From Nocardioides luti (GTDB taxonomy: Bacteria; Actinomycetota; Actinomycetes; Propionibacteriales; Nocardioidaceae), in contig NZ_JACKXE010000001.1 in the NCBI RefSeq assembly GCF_014212315.1, positions 3,844,001 through 3,908,000 of the forward strand: a stretch of 64,000 nucleotides of DNA, read 5' to 3'. Of this stretch, positions 15,166-25,366 are shown in pieces. The position numbers were made by a program, and so were the translations under genes. Under the pieces are notes generated by a model that saw nothing but the letters and a program-made list of their open reading frames with translations, did not search any database and was not told where the DNA came from. How positions within the stretch are numbered: position 1 is the first letter of the stretch; every line of letters starts with the position of its first letter.

Positions 15166-17205
15166 TCACGCCGTGCGCCGCACCTGCACGACGGTCGGGC
15201 GCGGGCCGGCGAAGTCGCCGGGGGCCTCCGCGCCGGGCGTCGCGAAGTCGGGGAAGTGCGACTTCTGCGCGTCCCACGTCCCGTCCTCGCCGGGGTGCTG
15301 GACCGCGACGAACACCGAGGTGTCGCGGTCGTGGACGACCGGGCCGCAGGTCTCGGCGCCGGTCGGGACGGCCAGGAACTGCCGCACCCGGCCGCGGGTG
15401 GGGCCGTCCAGGTCCACCTTGAAGAGGCCGTCGCTCTGCTTGATGCTGCTGGGCTGGCCGTCGGTGGCGATCCAGAGCTGGCCGGTGCTGTCGAAGGCCA
15501 GGTTGTCCGGGCAGGAGATGGGGGAGACCGCGCCGGTGTACCCGCCGAAGTAGGTGCCGGCGTCCTCCGGCCGGCCGCAGACGAGCAGCAGGTTCCAGTG
15601 GAAGAAGTCGTCGGTGTGGTCGCCCTTGTTCGGGAGGATCTCGACGATGTGGCCGTCCTTGTTCGCGTTGCGCGGGTTCGGCTCGGTCGTGCCTTCCTTG
15701 TCGGTCTTGCCGCGGTCGGTGTTGTTCGTGCACGCGACGTACACGCGGCCGTTGACGAGGTTGGGCTGGACGTCCTCGGGGCGGTCCATCTTCGTGGGCT
15801 GCACCGCGTCGGCCGCGAGCCGCGTGAAGACGAGCACCTCCTCGAGGCTGAAGCCGGGCACCTGCGACTGGCCGTCGCGGGTCAGCGGGAGCCAGGTGCC
15901 GGTGCCGTCGCTGACCCCGTCGCCGAGCCCGTCGCCGGTGAAGCGGGCCACCGACAGGTCACCCTCGGAGAGAAGCTTGCGGTTGTGCGCCGCGGCGGCC
16001 TTGCCCTTGCCCGGCTTGAACTTCTTGCGGGACACGAAGCGGTAGACGTAGTCGAAGCGCTCGTCGTCGCCCATGTAGGCCACGACGTGGCCGCTCGCGT
16101 CGACGATGACGTTCGCGCCCTCGTGCTTGAAGCGGCCCATCGCGGTGTGCTTGACCGGCGTCGAGCGCGGGTTCGAGGGGTCGACCTCGACGATCCACCC
16201 GAAGCGGTTCGGCTCGTTGGCGAACGCAGGCTTCGTGGCGTCCCAGCGCGCGTCGACCGAGCGCCAGTTGCGGGTGTCCTGCGCGCCGAGGCCGTACCGC
16301 TTCTCGCGCGGGTCGGTGCCGGTGGCGAGGAAGTACTGGTTGAAGTTCTCCTCGCCCGACAGGATCGTGCCCCACGGCGTCGTGCCGCCCGAGCAGTTGT
16401 TCATGGTGCCGCGCACCTTGGTGCCGTCCGGGTCCTGCGCGGTCTTCAGAAACTCCGAGCCGCGGGCCGGGCCGTCGAAGACGAAGGGCGTCTCCAGCGT
16501 GATCCGGCGGTTGAGCCGGGCGCCGGGCACGTAGCGCCACTTCCCGTTGCGCTTCTTGCGCTCGAGCTCGACGACCGAGAGGCCGTGCGCCTCCCACACC
16601 GTGCGGATCAGCTGCTCGGGGTCGGTGCCGGGCGGGAACATGATGTTCTCGTTGGTGTACTCGTGGTTGCACACGAGCAGGCCGCGGGTGCCGGCCCGGT
16701 TGGTCTCGATGATGTCGAGGTAGTCGTTGTTGTAGCCGAACTGGGCGGCCTGGGCCTCCGGCGTCTGGGCGTTCGCGTCGAACGCCGGGGCGCCCTTCAG
16801 GATCGGGTCGCCCCACCGGATGATCGGGTGCCAGTCGTAGCCGGCCGGCACGGTCATGTCGTCGACGGTCGTCGCGACGGGCTGGATCGGGGTGAACGGC
16901 AGGCGGTGCGGGCGGGCCGCGGCGTTCGCGGCACCGCGCGGGGCGCCGGACGCCTGCGCGGCGGCGGGCTGGGCGTACGCCGTGGCGGCGACCGCCCCGA
17001 CGGCCAGGGCTCCGCCGGCGGCGACCACGCTGCGGCGGGTCAGGGCGCGGGTCGCCACGTCGCGGAAGTAGGCGTTGTCGGTCTCGTTGGGCACCGGCTT
17101 GAAGCACGCGTCGCCACAACGCAGGTGGCACGTCACGGGGCTGCGGCCGCCATGGGTGAGCCCGGTCATCGGCAGGGTGGTGCGGTGGTCGGGAACGACG
17201 CTCAC
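15166..17205 (-). CDS. PhoX family alkaline phosphatase (DUF839), Tat-exported
   Basis: A 679-aa secreted phosphatase of the PhoX family, calcium- and iron-dependent enzymes that release phosphate from organic esters outside the cell. A Tat signal is visible at about residues 53-80: R57-R58 in LTRRSVVAAGGALAVGA, preceded by an unusually long 50-residue leader, as in other actinobacterial PhoX. PhoX-type blocks follow: GLLVCNHEYTNENIMFP, MNNCSGGTTPWGTILSGEEN and AYMGDDERFDYVYRFVS. The GTG at 17205 has GAGGAG six nt upstream; a longer frame to 17868 lies antisense to the dehydrogenase gene. Phosphate-starvation control would be expected, but no clear pho box was recognised. Confidence 0.93.
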   Translation of the reverse strand: MSVVPDHRTTLPMTGLTHGGRSPVTCHLRCGDACFKPVPNETDNAYFRDVATRALTRRSVVAAGGALAVGAVAATAYAQPAAAQASGAPRGAANAAARPHRLPFTPIQPVATTVDDMTVPAGYDWHPIIRWGDPILKGAPAFDANAQTPEAQAAQFGYNNDYLDIIETNRAGTRGLLVCNHEYTNENIMFPPGTDPEQLIRTVWEAHGLSVVELERKKRNGKWRYVPGARLNRRITLETPFVFDGPARGSEFLKTAQDPDGTKVRGTMNNCSGGTTPWGTILSGEENFNQYFLATGTDPREKRYGLGAQDTRNWRSVDARWDATKPAFANEPNRFGWIVEVDPSNPRSTPVKHTAMGRFKHEGANVIVDASGHVVAYMGDDERFDYVYRFVSRKKFKPGKGKAAAAHNRKLLSEGDLSVARFTGDGLGDGVSDGTGTWLPLTRDGQSQVPGFSLEEVLVFTRLAADAVQPTKMDRPEDVQPNLVNGRVYVACTNNTDRGKTDKEGTTEPNPRNANKDGHIVEILPNKGDHTDDFFHWNLLLVCGRPEDAGTYFGGYTGAVSPISCPDNLAFDSTGQLWIATDGQPSSIKQSDGLFKVDLDGPTRGRVRQFLAVPTGAETCGPVVHDRDTSVFVAVQHPGEDGTWDAQKSHFPDFATPGAEAPGDFAGPRPTVVQVRRTA

Positions 17206-17327
17206 GTGGGATCTCCTCGAGGGATCGATGGTTCGGTGGCCGCACGGTCGCAAGTGCTGCCAGCCGTGCGGGGCCCTCGAGGTGTACGTCGGGTGAAGAG
17301 CGGGCGACGTGCCGGTCAGGTGATCGG

Positions 17328-18089
17328 TCAGGTGATCGTCATGCCGCCGTCGACGGCGATGGTCTGGCCGGTGACGTAGCCGCCGGCGTCCGAGGCCAGG
17401 AACAGCACGGCCGCGGCCAGCTCGGCGGGGTCGCCCTTGCGGCCGACGGGGATGCGCGGCCCCTGCGACTCGAGGTAGCCCTCGGGGTACTGCTCGGTCA
17501 TCTCGGAGGCGAAGAACCCGGGGGCGATCGCGTTCACGCGGATGCCCTTGCGGCCGGTCCACTGCTGGGCCAAGTCGCGGGTCAGCCCGATCAGGCCGGC
17601 CTTCGACGCGGCGTACGCCGCCTGGGGGAGGCCCGCGGTGGTGAGGCCGAGGACCGAGGAGATGTTGATGATGCTCGAGCCGGGCTGCATCACGCGGCCG
17701 CACGCCTGCGCCATCCAGTAGCAGCCGTTGAGGTTGACGTCGATGACGCTGCGGAACTGCTCCGGCGTCTCCCGGGTCGCCGGGACGGCGGTGCCGATGC
17801 CGGCGTTGTTCACCAGGACGTCGACGCGACCGAACTCCTCCATCGCCAGCGCGACGAGGTTCGTGCACGAGCCCGGGTCGGCGACGTCGGTCGCGACGGT
17901 GAGCGCGCGGCGGCCGGCGGCCTCGACCAGGGCCGCGGTCTCGGCGAGCCGGTCGACGCGGCGGGCGCCGAGCACGAGGTCGGCCCCCGCCTCGGCGAGG
18001 CCCTGGGCGAAGGCGACCCCGAGGCCGCTGGAGGCACCGGTGACGACGGCGACGCGGCCGTCGAGGCGGAACATGTCGGGAACGGTCAT
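17328..18089 (-). CDS. SDR family oxidoreductase
   Basis: A 253-aa classical short-chain dehydrogenase/reductase. The NAD(P) motif TGASSGLG is at ~17-24, NNAG at ~95, the catalytic serine in NISSVLG, and YxxxK as YAASKAG (about 160-164). The C-terminus GYVTGQTIAVDGGMTIT is typical. An arginine pair after the first strand (GARRVDR) suggests NADP preference. The substrate cannot be told; such proteins are often annotated 3-oxoacyl-ACP reductase or glucose dehydrogenase. The ATG at 18089 has a -10-like TACAGT six nt upstream and no Shine-Dalgarno, so it is probably leaderless. It is divergent from the leuS leader region. Confidence 0.88.
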   Translation of the reverse strand: MTVPDMFRLDGRVAVVTGASSGLGVAFAQGLAEAGADLVLGARRVDRLAETAALVEAAGRRALTVATDVADPGSCTNLVALAMEEFGRVDVLVNNAGIGTAVPATRETPEQFRSVIDVNLNGCYWMAQACGRVMQPGSSIINISSVLGLTTAGLPQAAYAASKAGLIGLTRDLAQQWTGRKGIRVNAIAPGFFASEMTEQYPEGYLESQGPRIPVGRKGDPAELAAAVLFLASDAGGYVTGQTIAVDGGMTIT

Positions 18090-18095
18090 GGGCGC

Positions 18096-18101
18096 ACTGT
18101 A
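18096..18101 (-). promoter_or_regulatory. -10 element of the leaderless SDR gene
   Basis: On the minus strand TACAGT ends 6 nt before ATG 18089, matching the spacing seen at proA and other leaderless genes in this window. It rules out the longer frame that begins at 18188 inside the leuS leader. Confidence 0.4.
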
Positions 18102-18130
18102 GCCACGCGACGTCCGGCGACGGGGTTCGC

Positions 18131-18136
18131 TAGGAT
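18131..18136 (+). promoter_or_regulatory. -10 element of the leuS leader transcript
   Basis: TAGGAT ends 7 nt before the leader-peptide ATG at 18144. The transcript should begin at or beside that ATG, so the leader peptide is translated from a leaderless mRNA. No clear -35 is visible. Confidence 0.5.
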
Positions 18137-18143
18137 GGGGCAC

Positions 18144-18170
18144 ATGCGCAGGAACCTGCTTCTTACCTAG
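18144..18170 (+). CDS. Leucine leader peptide of leuS (MRRNLLLT)
   Basis: An eight-codon open frame, ATG CGC AGG AAC CTG CTT CTT ACC TAG. Three of eight residues are consecutive leucines, and two of those use CTT, a codon that is very rare elsewhere in this GC-rich window. It lies 101 bp before leuS, starts 7 nt after a -10 box, and is followed by a hairpin and a rho-independent terminator. This is the layout of ribosome-mediated attenuation: slow decoding of the leucines when charged tRNA-Leu is scarce would favour readthrough into leuS. Reading of the codons is direct; the regulation is inferred. Confidence 0.8.
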   Translation: MRRNLLLT

Positions 18171-18224
18171 CCGCGTCGGTACGCACACCCGGCGCGGCTG
18201 CCCCTCGTCCCGAGGGGTTTTTTT
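18171..18224 (+). terminator. leuS attenuator: leader hairpin plus intrinsic terminator
   Basis: Directly after the leader stop, CCGCGTCGG (18171-18179) pairs with CCGGCGCGG (18189-18197), 9 bp with one G-T pair. Then CCCCTCG (18201-18207) pairs with CGAGGGG (18211-18217) around TCC, followed by seven Ts (18218-18224): a textbook rho-independent terminator. The first hairpin begins at the leader stop codon, so ribosome position would decide whether it forms. An alternative pairing that captures the terminator's left arm was not found by eye, so the exact antitermination fold is open. Confidence 0.75.
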
Positions 18225-18271
18225 GTGCCCCCAGGTCGAGCGGAGAAACCCCTACGCAGAAAGAGACGACG

Positions 18272-20755
<2,484 letters not shown>

Positions 20756-20765
20756 CCTCCGCAGC

Positions 20766-21629
20766 ATGCCCAGCGGCCGTCCCGTGATCGTCACCGACTC
20801 GACCGCCATGCTCCCCGCGGAGCAGGCGGTCGAGCGGGGGATCGTGGTCGTCCCGCTGCAGGTGGTCATCGGCGCAACGTCGTACGACGAGGGCGCCGAC
20901 GGCGCGACGCCGGAGCTGGTCGCGGCCGCCCTCAAGGAGTGGACGCCGGTCAGCACGTCGCGGCCGACGCCGGCCGCGCTGCTCGAGGTCTACGAGCGGG
21001 CCGCGGCGGACGGGGCGACCTCGGTCGTCTCGATCCACCTCTCCGGCGACATGAGCGGGACGTTCGAGTCCGCCCAGGTCGCCGCGCGCGAGGCCTCGAT
21101 CCCGGTCGTCGCGATCGACAGCCGCCAGGTGGGGGTCGCGACGGGGTACGCCGCGCTGGCCGCCGCCGACGTGCTCGACGCGGGAGGCTCCGCCGAGGAG
21201 GCCGCCGACGCCGCCCGGGCGCGGGCGGCAGCGAGCTCGTCGCTGTTCTACGTCGACACGCTGGAGTACCTCCGTCGCGGGGGCCGGATCGGCGCGGCCG
21301 CGGCCCTTTTCGGCGGCGCGCTCGCGGTCAAGCCGCTGCTGCAGATCGAGGACGGCCGGGTCGCCACGCTGGAGAAGGTGCGCACCGCGGCCAAGGCGCT
21401 GGCGCGGCTCGAGGAGCTGGCCGTGCAGGCGGCCGGCGACCAGCAGGTCGACCTCAGCGTCGCCCACCTCGCCAGCCCCGACCGGGCCGCGCACCTCGTG
21501 GAGAGGCTGACCGAGCGGCTGGCCGACAACCTCGACGGCCGGGCGCCGTGGTGCGGCGAGCTCGGCCCGGTGCTCGGCGCGCACGTCGGTCCGGGCATGC
21601 TCGCGGTCTGCATCGCGCCGCGCCTCTGA
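20766..21629 (+). CDS. DegV family fatty-acid-binding protein
   Basis: A 287-aa DegV protein. The family binds a fatty acid between two domains; in Firmicutes members (FakB) present fatty acids to a kinase for phosphorylation. The opening VIVTDSTAMLP is the DegV signature. VSIHLSGDMSGTFESAQ supplies the conserved Ser/Thr pocket, and the mid-region YVDTLEYLRRGGRIGAAAALFG is highly typical. No FakA-like kinase is seen nearby. The start follows leuS by 10 nt; the leuS-degV-comEA-comEC-holA order is common in actinobacteria. Its place suggests a housekeeping role, but the lipid and pathway are unknown here. Confidence 0.93.
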   Translation: MPSGRPVIVTDSTAMLPAEQAVERGIVVVPLQVVIGATSYDEGADGATPELVAAALKEWTPVSTSRPTPAALLEVYERAAADGATSVVSIHLSGDMSGTFESAQVAAREASIPVVAIDSRQVGVATGYAALAAADVLDAGGSAEEAADAARARAAASSSLFYVDTLEYLRRGGRIGAAAALFGGALAVKPLLQIEDGRVATLEKVRTAAKALARLEELAVQAAGDQQVDLSVAHLASPDRAAHLVERLTERLADNLDGRAPWCGELGPVLGAHVGPGMLAVCIAPRL

Positions 21630-21647
21630 CAGGCGCATGATGGAGCC

Positions 21648-21857
21648 ATGCAGCAGCACCGCGAGGACACCGCGCTCGTCATCGGGTCGACGCTGGCGCT
21701 GTTCGTCCTGATGCTGGCCGCCACGGCGGCCGTGACCTGGACGGCCGGCTGGCTCGGCGCCGGCGACGACGTGGTCCCCCCGCTCGCGCTGGGCGGCGTC
21801 CTGCTGGGCGTCATCCTCAGCGTCCGCTACCTGGTGCGGCAGCGGCCGCCGGGCTGA
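21648..21857 (+). CDS. Small two-helix membrane protein, unknown function
   Basis: A 69-aa protein with a short charged start (QQHREDT), a first membrane helix at about 9-33 (Ala, Leu and Val with Trp near the end), a short GDDVV loop, and a second helix at about 42-60 followed by a basic tail RYLVRQRPPG. I do not recognise the family. GATGGAGCC provides a Shine-Dalgarno just before the ATG. It lies 18 nt after degV and is probably cotranscribed. It converges with the kinase gene, leaving only 15 nt between stop codons. Confidence 0.6.
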   Translation: MQQHREDTALVIGSTLALFVLMLAATAAVTWTAGWLGAGDDVVPPLALGGVLLGVILSVRYLVRQRPPG

Positions 21858-21872
21858 TCCGGCGGCGGTGGG

Positions 21873-23045
21873 TCAGACGGAGCGCCAGGTCGCCCGGGCG
21901 ATCTCGGCGGCCACCTGCTCGAGCGGCTGCGCGCCGTCGACACGGGTGACGCCCAGAGCGGCCCAGGTGGCGTCGTACCCCTGCGCGTGGCCGGCGAGCT
22001 GCTCGGGCGTGCCGGGCCACGGCTTCCGGGCGGCCGCGGCGTCGCTGCCGACCGCGAGGTAGAACGCCGCCAGTGGCCGCGGCGAGAGCAGCCGGACGAG
22101 TCCGATGCCGATCGAGCGGCCGAGGCCGGGCGGGTAGTCCGTCGTCAGCTGGACGGCGGTGTCGAGCACGTAGCGGTCGCAGATGACCAGGCGACCGGCC
22201 AGCGTGTGGCGGCGCACGCTGCGCACGTGCGCGATCGCGTTGGCGAGCGCGACGACCACGACCCACAGGTTGCGGGCGCCGCGCGGCGTGCTGGCCGCCG
22301 AGCCCCCGACCGACTCGGGAGCACCGGCGTCGTGCGGATCCGGGGTGGGGGAGCCCCGACGGACCAGGCGCTTGAGGGGGCGCGCGACGGCGTCGAGCCA
22401 GCGGTCGTGCGAGACGCGGTTCCACTCGACGGCGACGTCGAAGCCGGCGGCCTCGAGGGTGTCGCGGAGCCGGGTCGCCTGGGTGGACTTGCCGGAGCCG
22501 TCGACGCCGGACAGGGCGATCACGCCGGCCTGGCGGACCCGCGTCACGCGGCCGCGGAGCCGGCGGGGGAGCGGCGCCGGCCCCGGGGCTCCGGCGAGCG
22601 CAGCGGCGAGGCCGTCCAGGTCGGCTGCGCCGTCGGGGTCCGCACGGCGACGCGCCTCGTCCCAGACCGCGCGCGGCGCCGCCGGTGCGGTGGCGCGGGA
22701 GCGGCGCGACGGCGTGAGGCGACGGTCGGCGGCGTGGTCGCCGGCGAGCAGGAGCAGGGCGTCGGCCGGGTCGGGCAGGCAGAGGTGGGTACGGCCCGGC
22801 AGCGGCGTCGCGCGGGCCAGCAGGTCGGGGTCGTCCAGCTCCTGGAGGTCGACGAGCTCCAGCGGCTCGAAGGCGGCCCACGTGGAGCCGCGCCGCTCGT
22901 AGCCGTCCTGCTCCAGGGCCCGAGCCAGCGCCCGCAGGGTCGCGGGCGGGCCGGCCAGGTCGAGGTCCCGACCCTCCGGGGGCAGGGCGCCGGTCACGAC
23001 GACCCGACCCGGTGCGGCGTCGTCGAGCAGGGCGAGCGCCCTCAC
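21873..23045 (-). CDS. Nucleotidyltransferase-like / thymidylate kinase-like fusion protein
   Basis: A 390-aa protein with two parts. Residues ~1-165 recall a nucleotidyltransferase fold with a D-x-D pair (GRDLDLAG, about 26-32) but without the usual GS motif, so it may be degenerate. Residues ~170-390 are a P-loop kinase of the thymidylate-kinase type: GVDGSGKST at 180-188, the VEWNR region, and VICDRYVLDT holding the DRY motif. A true dTMP kinase would be about 210 aa and lack the N-terminal part, so another phosphate acceptor is likely. The GTG at 23045 overlaps the stop of the ATP-grasp gene (GTGA), so the two are coupled. The pathway is unknown; sugar or peptide modification is possible. 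Confidence 0.7.
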   Translation of the reverse strand: MRALALLDDAAPGRVVVTGALPPEGRDLDLAGPPATLRALARALEQDGYERRGSTWAAFEPLELVDLQELDDPDLLARATPLPGRTHLCLPDPADALLLLAGDHAADRRLTPSRRSRATAPAAPRAVWDEARRRADPDGAADLDGLAAALAGAPGPAPLPRRLRGRVTRVRQAGVIALSGVDGSGKSTQATRLRDTLEAAGFDVAVEWNRVSHDRWLDAVARPLKRLVRRGSPTPDPHDAGAPESVGGSAASTPRGARNLWVVVVALANAIAHVRSVRRHTLAGRLVICDRYVLDTAVQLTTDYPPGLGRSIGIGLVRLLSPRPLAAFYLAVGSDAAAARKPWPGTPEQLAGHAQGYDATWAALGVTRVDGAQPLEQVAAEIARATWRSV

Positions 23046-24196
23046 CGGTCGCGCACCGACCGGAACAGCGTGCGCAGGTAGGACATGCTCGGCTTGGGGT
23101 CGCGCAGGCTCCACACCGAGTGGGTGGCCCGCCAGGACTTCACCAGGGGGCCCAGCACGTCGCGACCGGAGCGCCAGCCGCGGCGGACGTCGCCGTACAA
23201 CCACTGGTAGCGGACCCCTGCCTCGGCCGCGGGCGCGATCACGTCCTCCCCGATCGACGAGGTCGCCCAGACCGCGGCCAGGTCGACGCCGGCGGCGGAG
23301 GCGAGCGCCATCGAGCCGTAGCAGCGACCGTTGACGTCGATGAGCAAGGGGCCGCGCCGGGTCTCGAGGAACTGGGCCTCGGCGAGCCCGCGCCAGCCGA
23401 TCGAGTCGAGGAAGCCGGCGAGCTGCTCGACGAGCACCGGGTCGGTCTCGACGGTCTCGGCGCTGACGCTGATCCCGGCCTCGGGCGGCCACAGGCCGGT
23501 CGCCTGCTGCTGCACGGCCGCGAGCACCCGGGCGTCGTCACCGAGCACCAGCGAGACCGCGATCAGCCGGCCGTCGCAGTGCTCCTGGAGGATCGGCTCG
23601 GCGCCGCTGGCGCGCATCGCGTCGGCGGCCGCGCGCAGCTCGGCGGGGTCGTCGGAGACGAGGGTCTCGGAGCGCAGCAGCGCGTGCGAGCGCGACTTGA
23701 GGACCATGGTCGCGGTGACGGTGTCGATCTCCTCGTCGGTGGCCGGCCGGGTGCGGGGCACACCGAGGCCCACGCGGGCCGCGGCCTCGGTCATGGCGAG
23801 CTTGTCGAGGATGCAGCGGACCGACTCACGGGTGCCGTACGGCACCACGCACGGGATGTCGTCGCGGGCCTCCGAGAGCGCCAGCAGCTCGGCGTCACCC
23901 CCGGGCAGGACCACGTCGTAGCCGCCGGCGGTGACGGCGGAGGTCACGGAGGCGACGACGTCCTCGCCGAGCTCGTGCCACTCCACCGCGTGCTTCGAGG
24001 CGCCGACGAGCGTGTGCCGCGTGGGCGTGCAGACGCCGACGTGCCAGCCGAAGTCGGCCAGGGAGCGGACGGCGGCCAGCAGCCCCCGCGAGTCGTCGCT
24101 GCCGACGACCAGGACGCTGCCGGCCGAGGGGAGGGGACGTCGCGCGTGCGTGGCGGGGCGGCGTGCGTCGAACCGCTGGCCTCGTGCAGGACCGAT
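23042..24196 (-). CDS. ATP-grasp ligase with probable ATC start
   Basis: An ATP-grasp protein of 384 aa, forming an acyl-phosphate and joining a carboxylate to an amine or thiol; the substrate is unknown. The N-terminal pre-ATP-grasp strand SVLVVGSDDSRGLLAAVRSL resembles carbamoyl-phosphate-synthase-like ligases. TMVLKSRSHALL is the ATP-binding lysine region. The metal site is FLETRRGPLLIDVNGRCYGS, with Glu and Asn as expected. No ATG, GTG or TTG lies in frame near the N-terminus. The perfect AGGAGG at 24203-24208 stands 6 nt before an ATC codon (24196), so ATC is proposed as the start. The only canonical in-frame start is far upstream at 24331. It is translationally coupled to the downstream kinase gene. 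Confidence 0.72.
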   Translation of the reverse strand: MGPARGQRFDARRPATHARRPLPSAGSVLVVGSDDSRGLLAAVRSLADFGWHVGVCTPTRHTLVGASKHAVEWHELGEDVVASVTSAVTAGGYDVVLPGGDAELLALSEARDDIPCVVPYGTRESVRCILDKLAMTEAAARVGLGVPRTRPATDEEIDTVTATMVLKSRSHALLRSETLVSDDPAELRAAADAMRASGAEPILQEHCDGRLIAVSLVLGDDARVLAAVQQQATGLWPPEAGISVSAETVETDPVLVEQLAGFLDSIGWRGLAEAQFLETRRGPLLIDVNGRCYGSMALASAAGVDLAAVWATSSIGEDVIAPAAEAGVRYQWLYGDVRRGWRSGRDVLGPLVKSWRATHSVWSLRDPKPSMSYLRTLFRSVRDR

Positions 24197-24208
24197 GGCA
24201 ATCCTCCT
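24194..24208 (-). promoter_or_regulatory. Shine-Dalgarno AGGAGG and ATC initiation codon
   Basis: On the minus strand AGGAGG (24208-24203), spacer ATTGCC, then ATC (24196-24194). This is the only strong ribosome-binding site near the start of the ATP-grasp frame. A TTG inside the spacer is out of frame. ATT at 24202 is in frame but touches the Shine-Dalgarno. Confidence 0.5.
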
Positions 24209-24371
24209 GTGGCGCGCGCGGGGTCGGGCACTCGAAAATTTAGCAGGGCCCGGGTGGCGGGCGGCTGCGTCGCCCGGTTGCTGGCGGCCCGTCGTCCGTC
24301 CACAGGCAGGCCCGCGGGCCCGGTCCTCCACAGCCCTCCGGTCGTGGCGGGCGGCCGGGGCCGCGGATTCC

Positions 24372-24377
24372 TAGGTT
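24372..24377 (+). promoter_or_regulatory. -10 element of leaderless comEA
   Basis: TAGGTT ends 7 nt before ATG 24385, with no Shine-Dalgarno. It favours ATG 24385 over the in-frame TTG at 24376, which overlaps the hexamer. Confidence 0.45.
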
Positions 24378-24384
24378 GGCCGGC

Positions 24385-25365
24385 ATGCGTCCTCGTCGTC
24401 CCAGCACCGAGCACCAGGAAGCCGTGTCCCGTCGGCTCGCCCTGCTGAGCGCCGAGCTGGCCGCCGCCCGACCGGCACCGCCGGGTGCGGGACCGGACGA
24501 GCCCCGGGCGGAGGCGGGACACCCGCAGCCGGACTGGTCGGACGGGCACACGCGGGTCCCGCCGGGCCGTGCGCCCGTGCCGATGTGGTCACCGCCGGAG
24601 CCGCCACCGGCACCGGGAGCCGTGACCGGTCCGGCGGACGAGGCGCCGCTCGTGCCGGTGCCCGGACGGCACGCGTCCCGCCGCGCCGGCCGGGTGGTGG
24701 CGGGTCTGGTGCCGGAGACGATGCGCGGCCGGGTGCTGCTCGGGCCCGCGCAGGTGACGGTGGTCGCGTTGCTGGTCGCGGCGGCCCTGGTGGTGACCTG
24801 CTGGTGGCTGGTGCGGGGCGACGCGCGCGAGGTCGAGGCGCCACGTGTGGTCGCGACGACCGGCGCACCGCTGGCTCCGCTCTCCCCGGCGGCCGGTGAG
24901 GCGTCCGGCACCGGCACCGCCGGCGCGGTGGCGACCGGGACCGTCACGGTGGACGTGGCCGGCCGGGTGCGGCACCCCGGCATCGCGGTGCTCGACGCCG
25001 GCTCCCGGGTGGTCGACGCGCTGGAGGCGGCAGGGGGCGCCCGACCCGGGGTCGATCTCGTCGGGCTGAACCTGGCCCGGGTGCTCGTCGACGGCGAGCA
25101 GATCCTGGTCGGGGCCCCGGCACCGGCGGGGGTGGCCGCGTCGGCCGTGCCGTCCGCGGGTGCCGCGCCCGTTGCCCTGGTCAACCTCAACACCGCCTCG
25201 GAGACCGACCTGGAGGGGCTCCCGGAGGTGGGCCCCGTCACCGCCCAGGCGATCATCGCGTGGCGCACCGAGCACGGCGGGTTCAGCGCGGTCGACGAGC
25301 TGCTCGAGGTCGACGGGATCGGCGACGCCACGCTCGGGCAGCTCGCGCCGTACGTCACCGTCTGA
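24385..25365 (+). CDS. comEA: ComEA family helix-hairpin-helix DNA receptor
   Basis: A membrane-anchored DNA-binding protein of DNA uptake, 326 aa. A long Pro/Ala-rich cytoplasmic region (1-120) precedes one membrane helix at about 124-143 (VTVVALLVAAALVVTCWWLV). Outside lie an SLBB domain (about 190-250, TVDVAGRVRHPGIAVLDAG) and the ComEA helix-hairpin-helix pair at the C-terminus (VNLNTASETDLEGLPEVG, then GIGDATLGQLAPYV). comEC follows after one nt. The pair would bind double-stranded DNA and pass one strand inward. The long N-terminal extension is typical of actinobacterial homologues. Competence itself is rarely shown in these organisms, so the role is by homology. Confidence 0.93.
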   Translation: MRPRRPSTEHQEAVSRRLALLSAELAAARPAPPGAGPDEPRAEAGHPQPDWSDGHTRVPPGRAPVPMWSPPEPPPAPGAVTGPADEAPLVPVPGRHASRRAGRVVAGLVPETMRGRVLLGPAQVTVVALLVAAALVVTCWWLVRGDAREVEAPRVVATTGAPLAPLSPAAGEASGTGTAGAVATGTVTVDVAGRVRHPGIAVLDAGSRVVDALEAAGGARPGVDLVGLNLARVLVDGEQILVGAPAPAGVAASAVPSAGAAPVALVNLNTASETDLEGLPEVGPVTAQAIIAWRTEHGGFSAVDELLEVDGIGDATLGQLAPYVTV

Positions 25366-25366
25366 G

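Noticed and set aside
17328..18188. Longer N-terminus of the SDR protein starting at 18188
   Set aside because: It would run antisense through the leuS leader. ATG 18089 has a promoter hexamer at leaderless spacing and the proper family N-terminus.
18144..18224. T-box riboswitch before leuS
   Set aside because: No T-box sequence or specifier-loop structure is seen and the leader is far too short; a translated leader peptide explains the region better.
24376..24384. TTG start for comEA
   Set aside because: It lies in the -10 hexamer; ATG 24385 is at leaderless distance from it.
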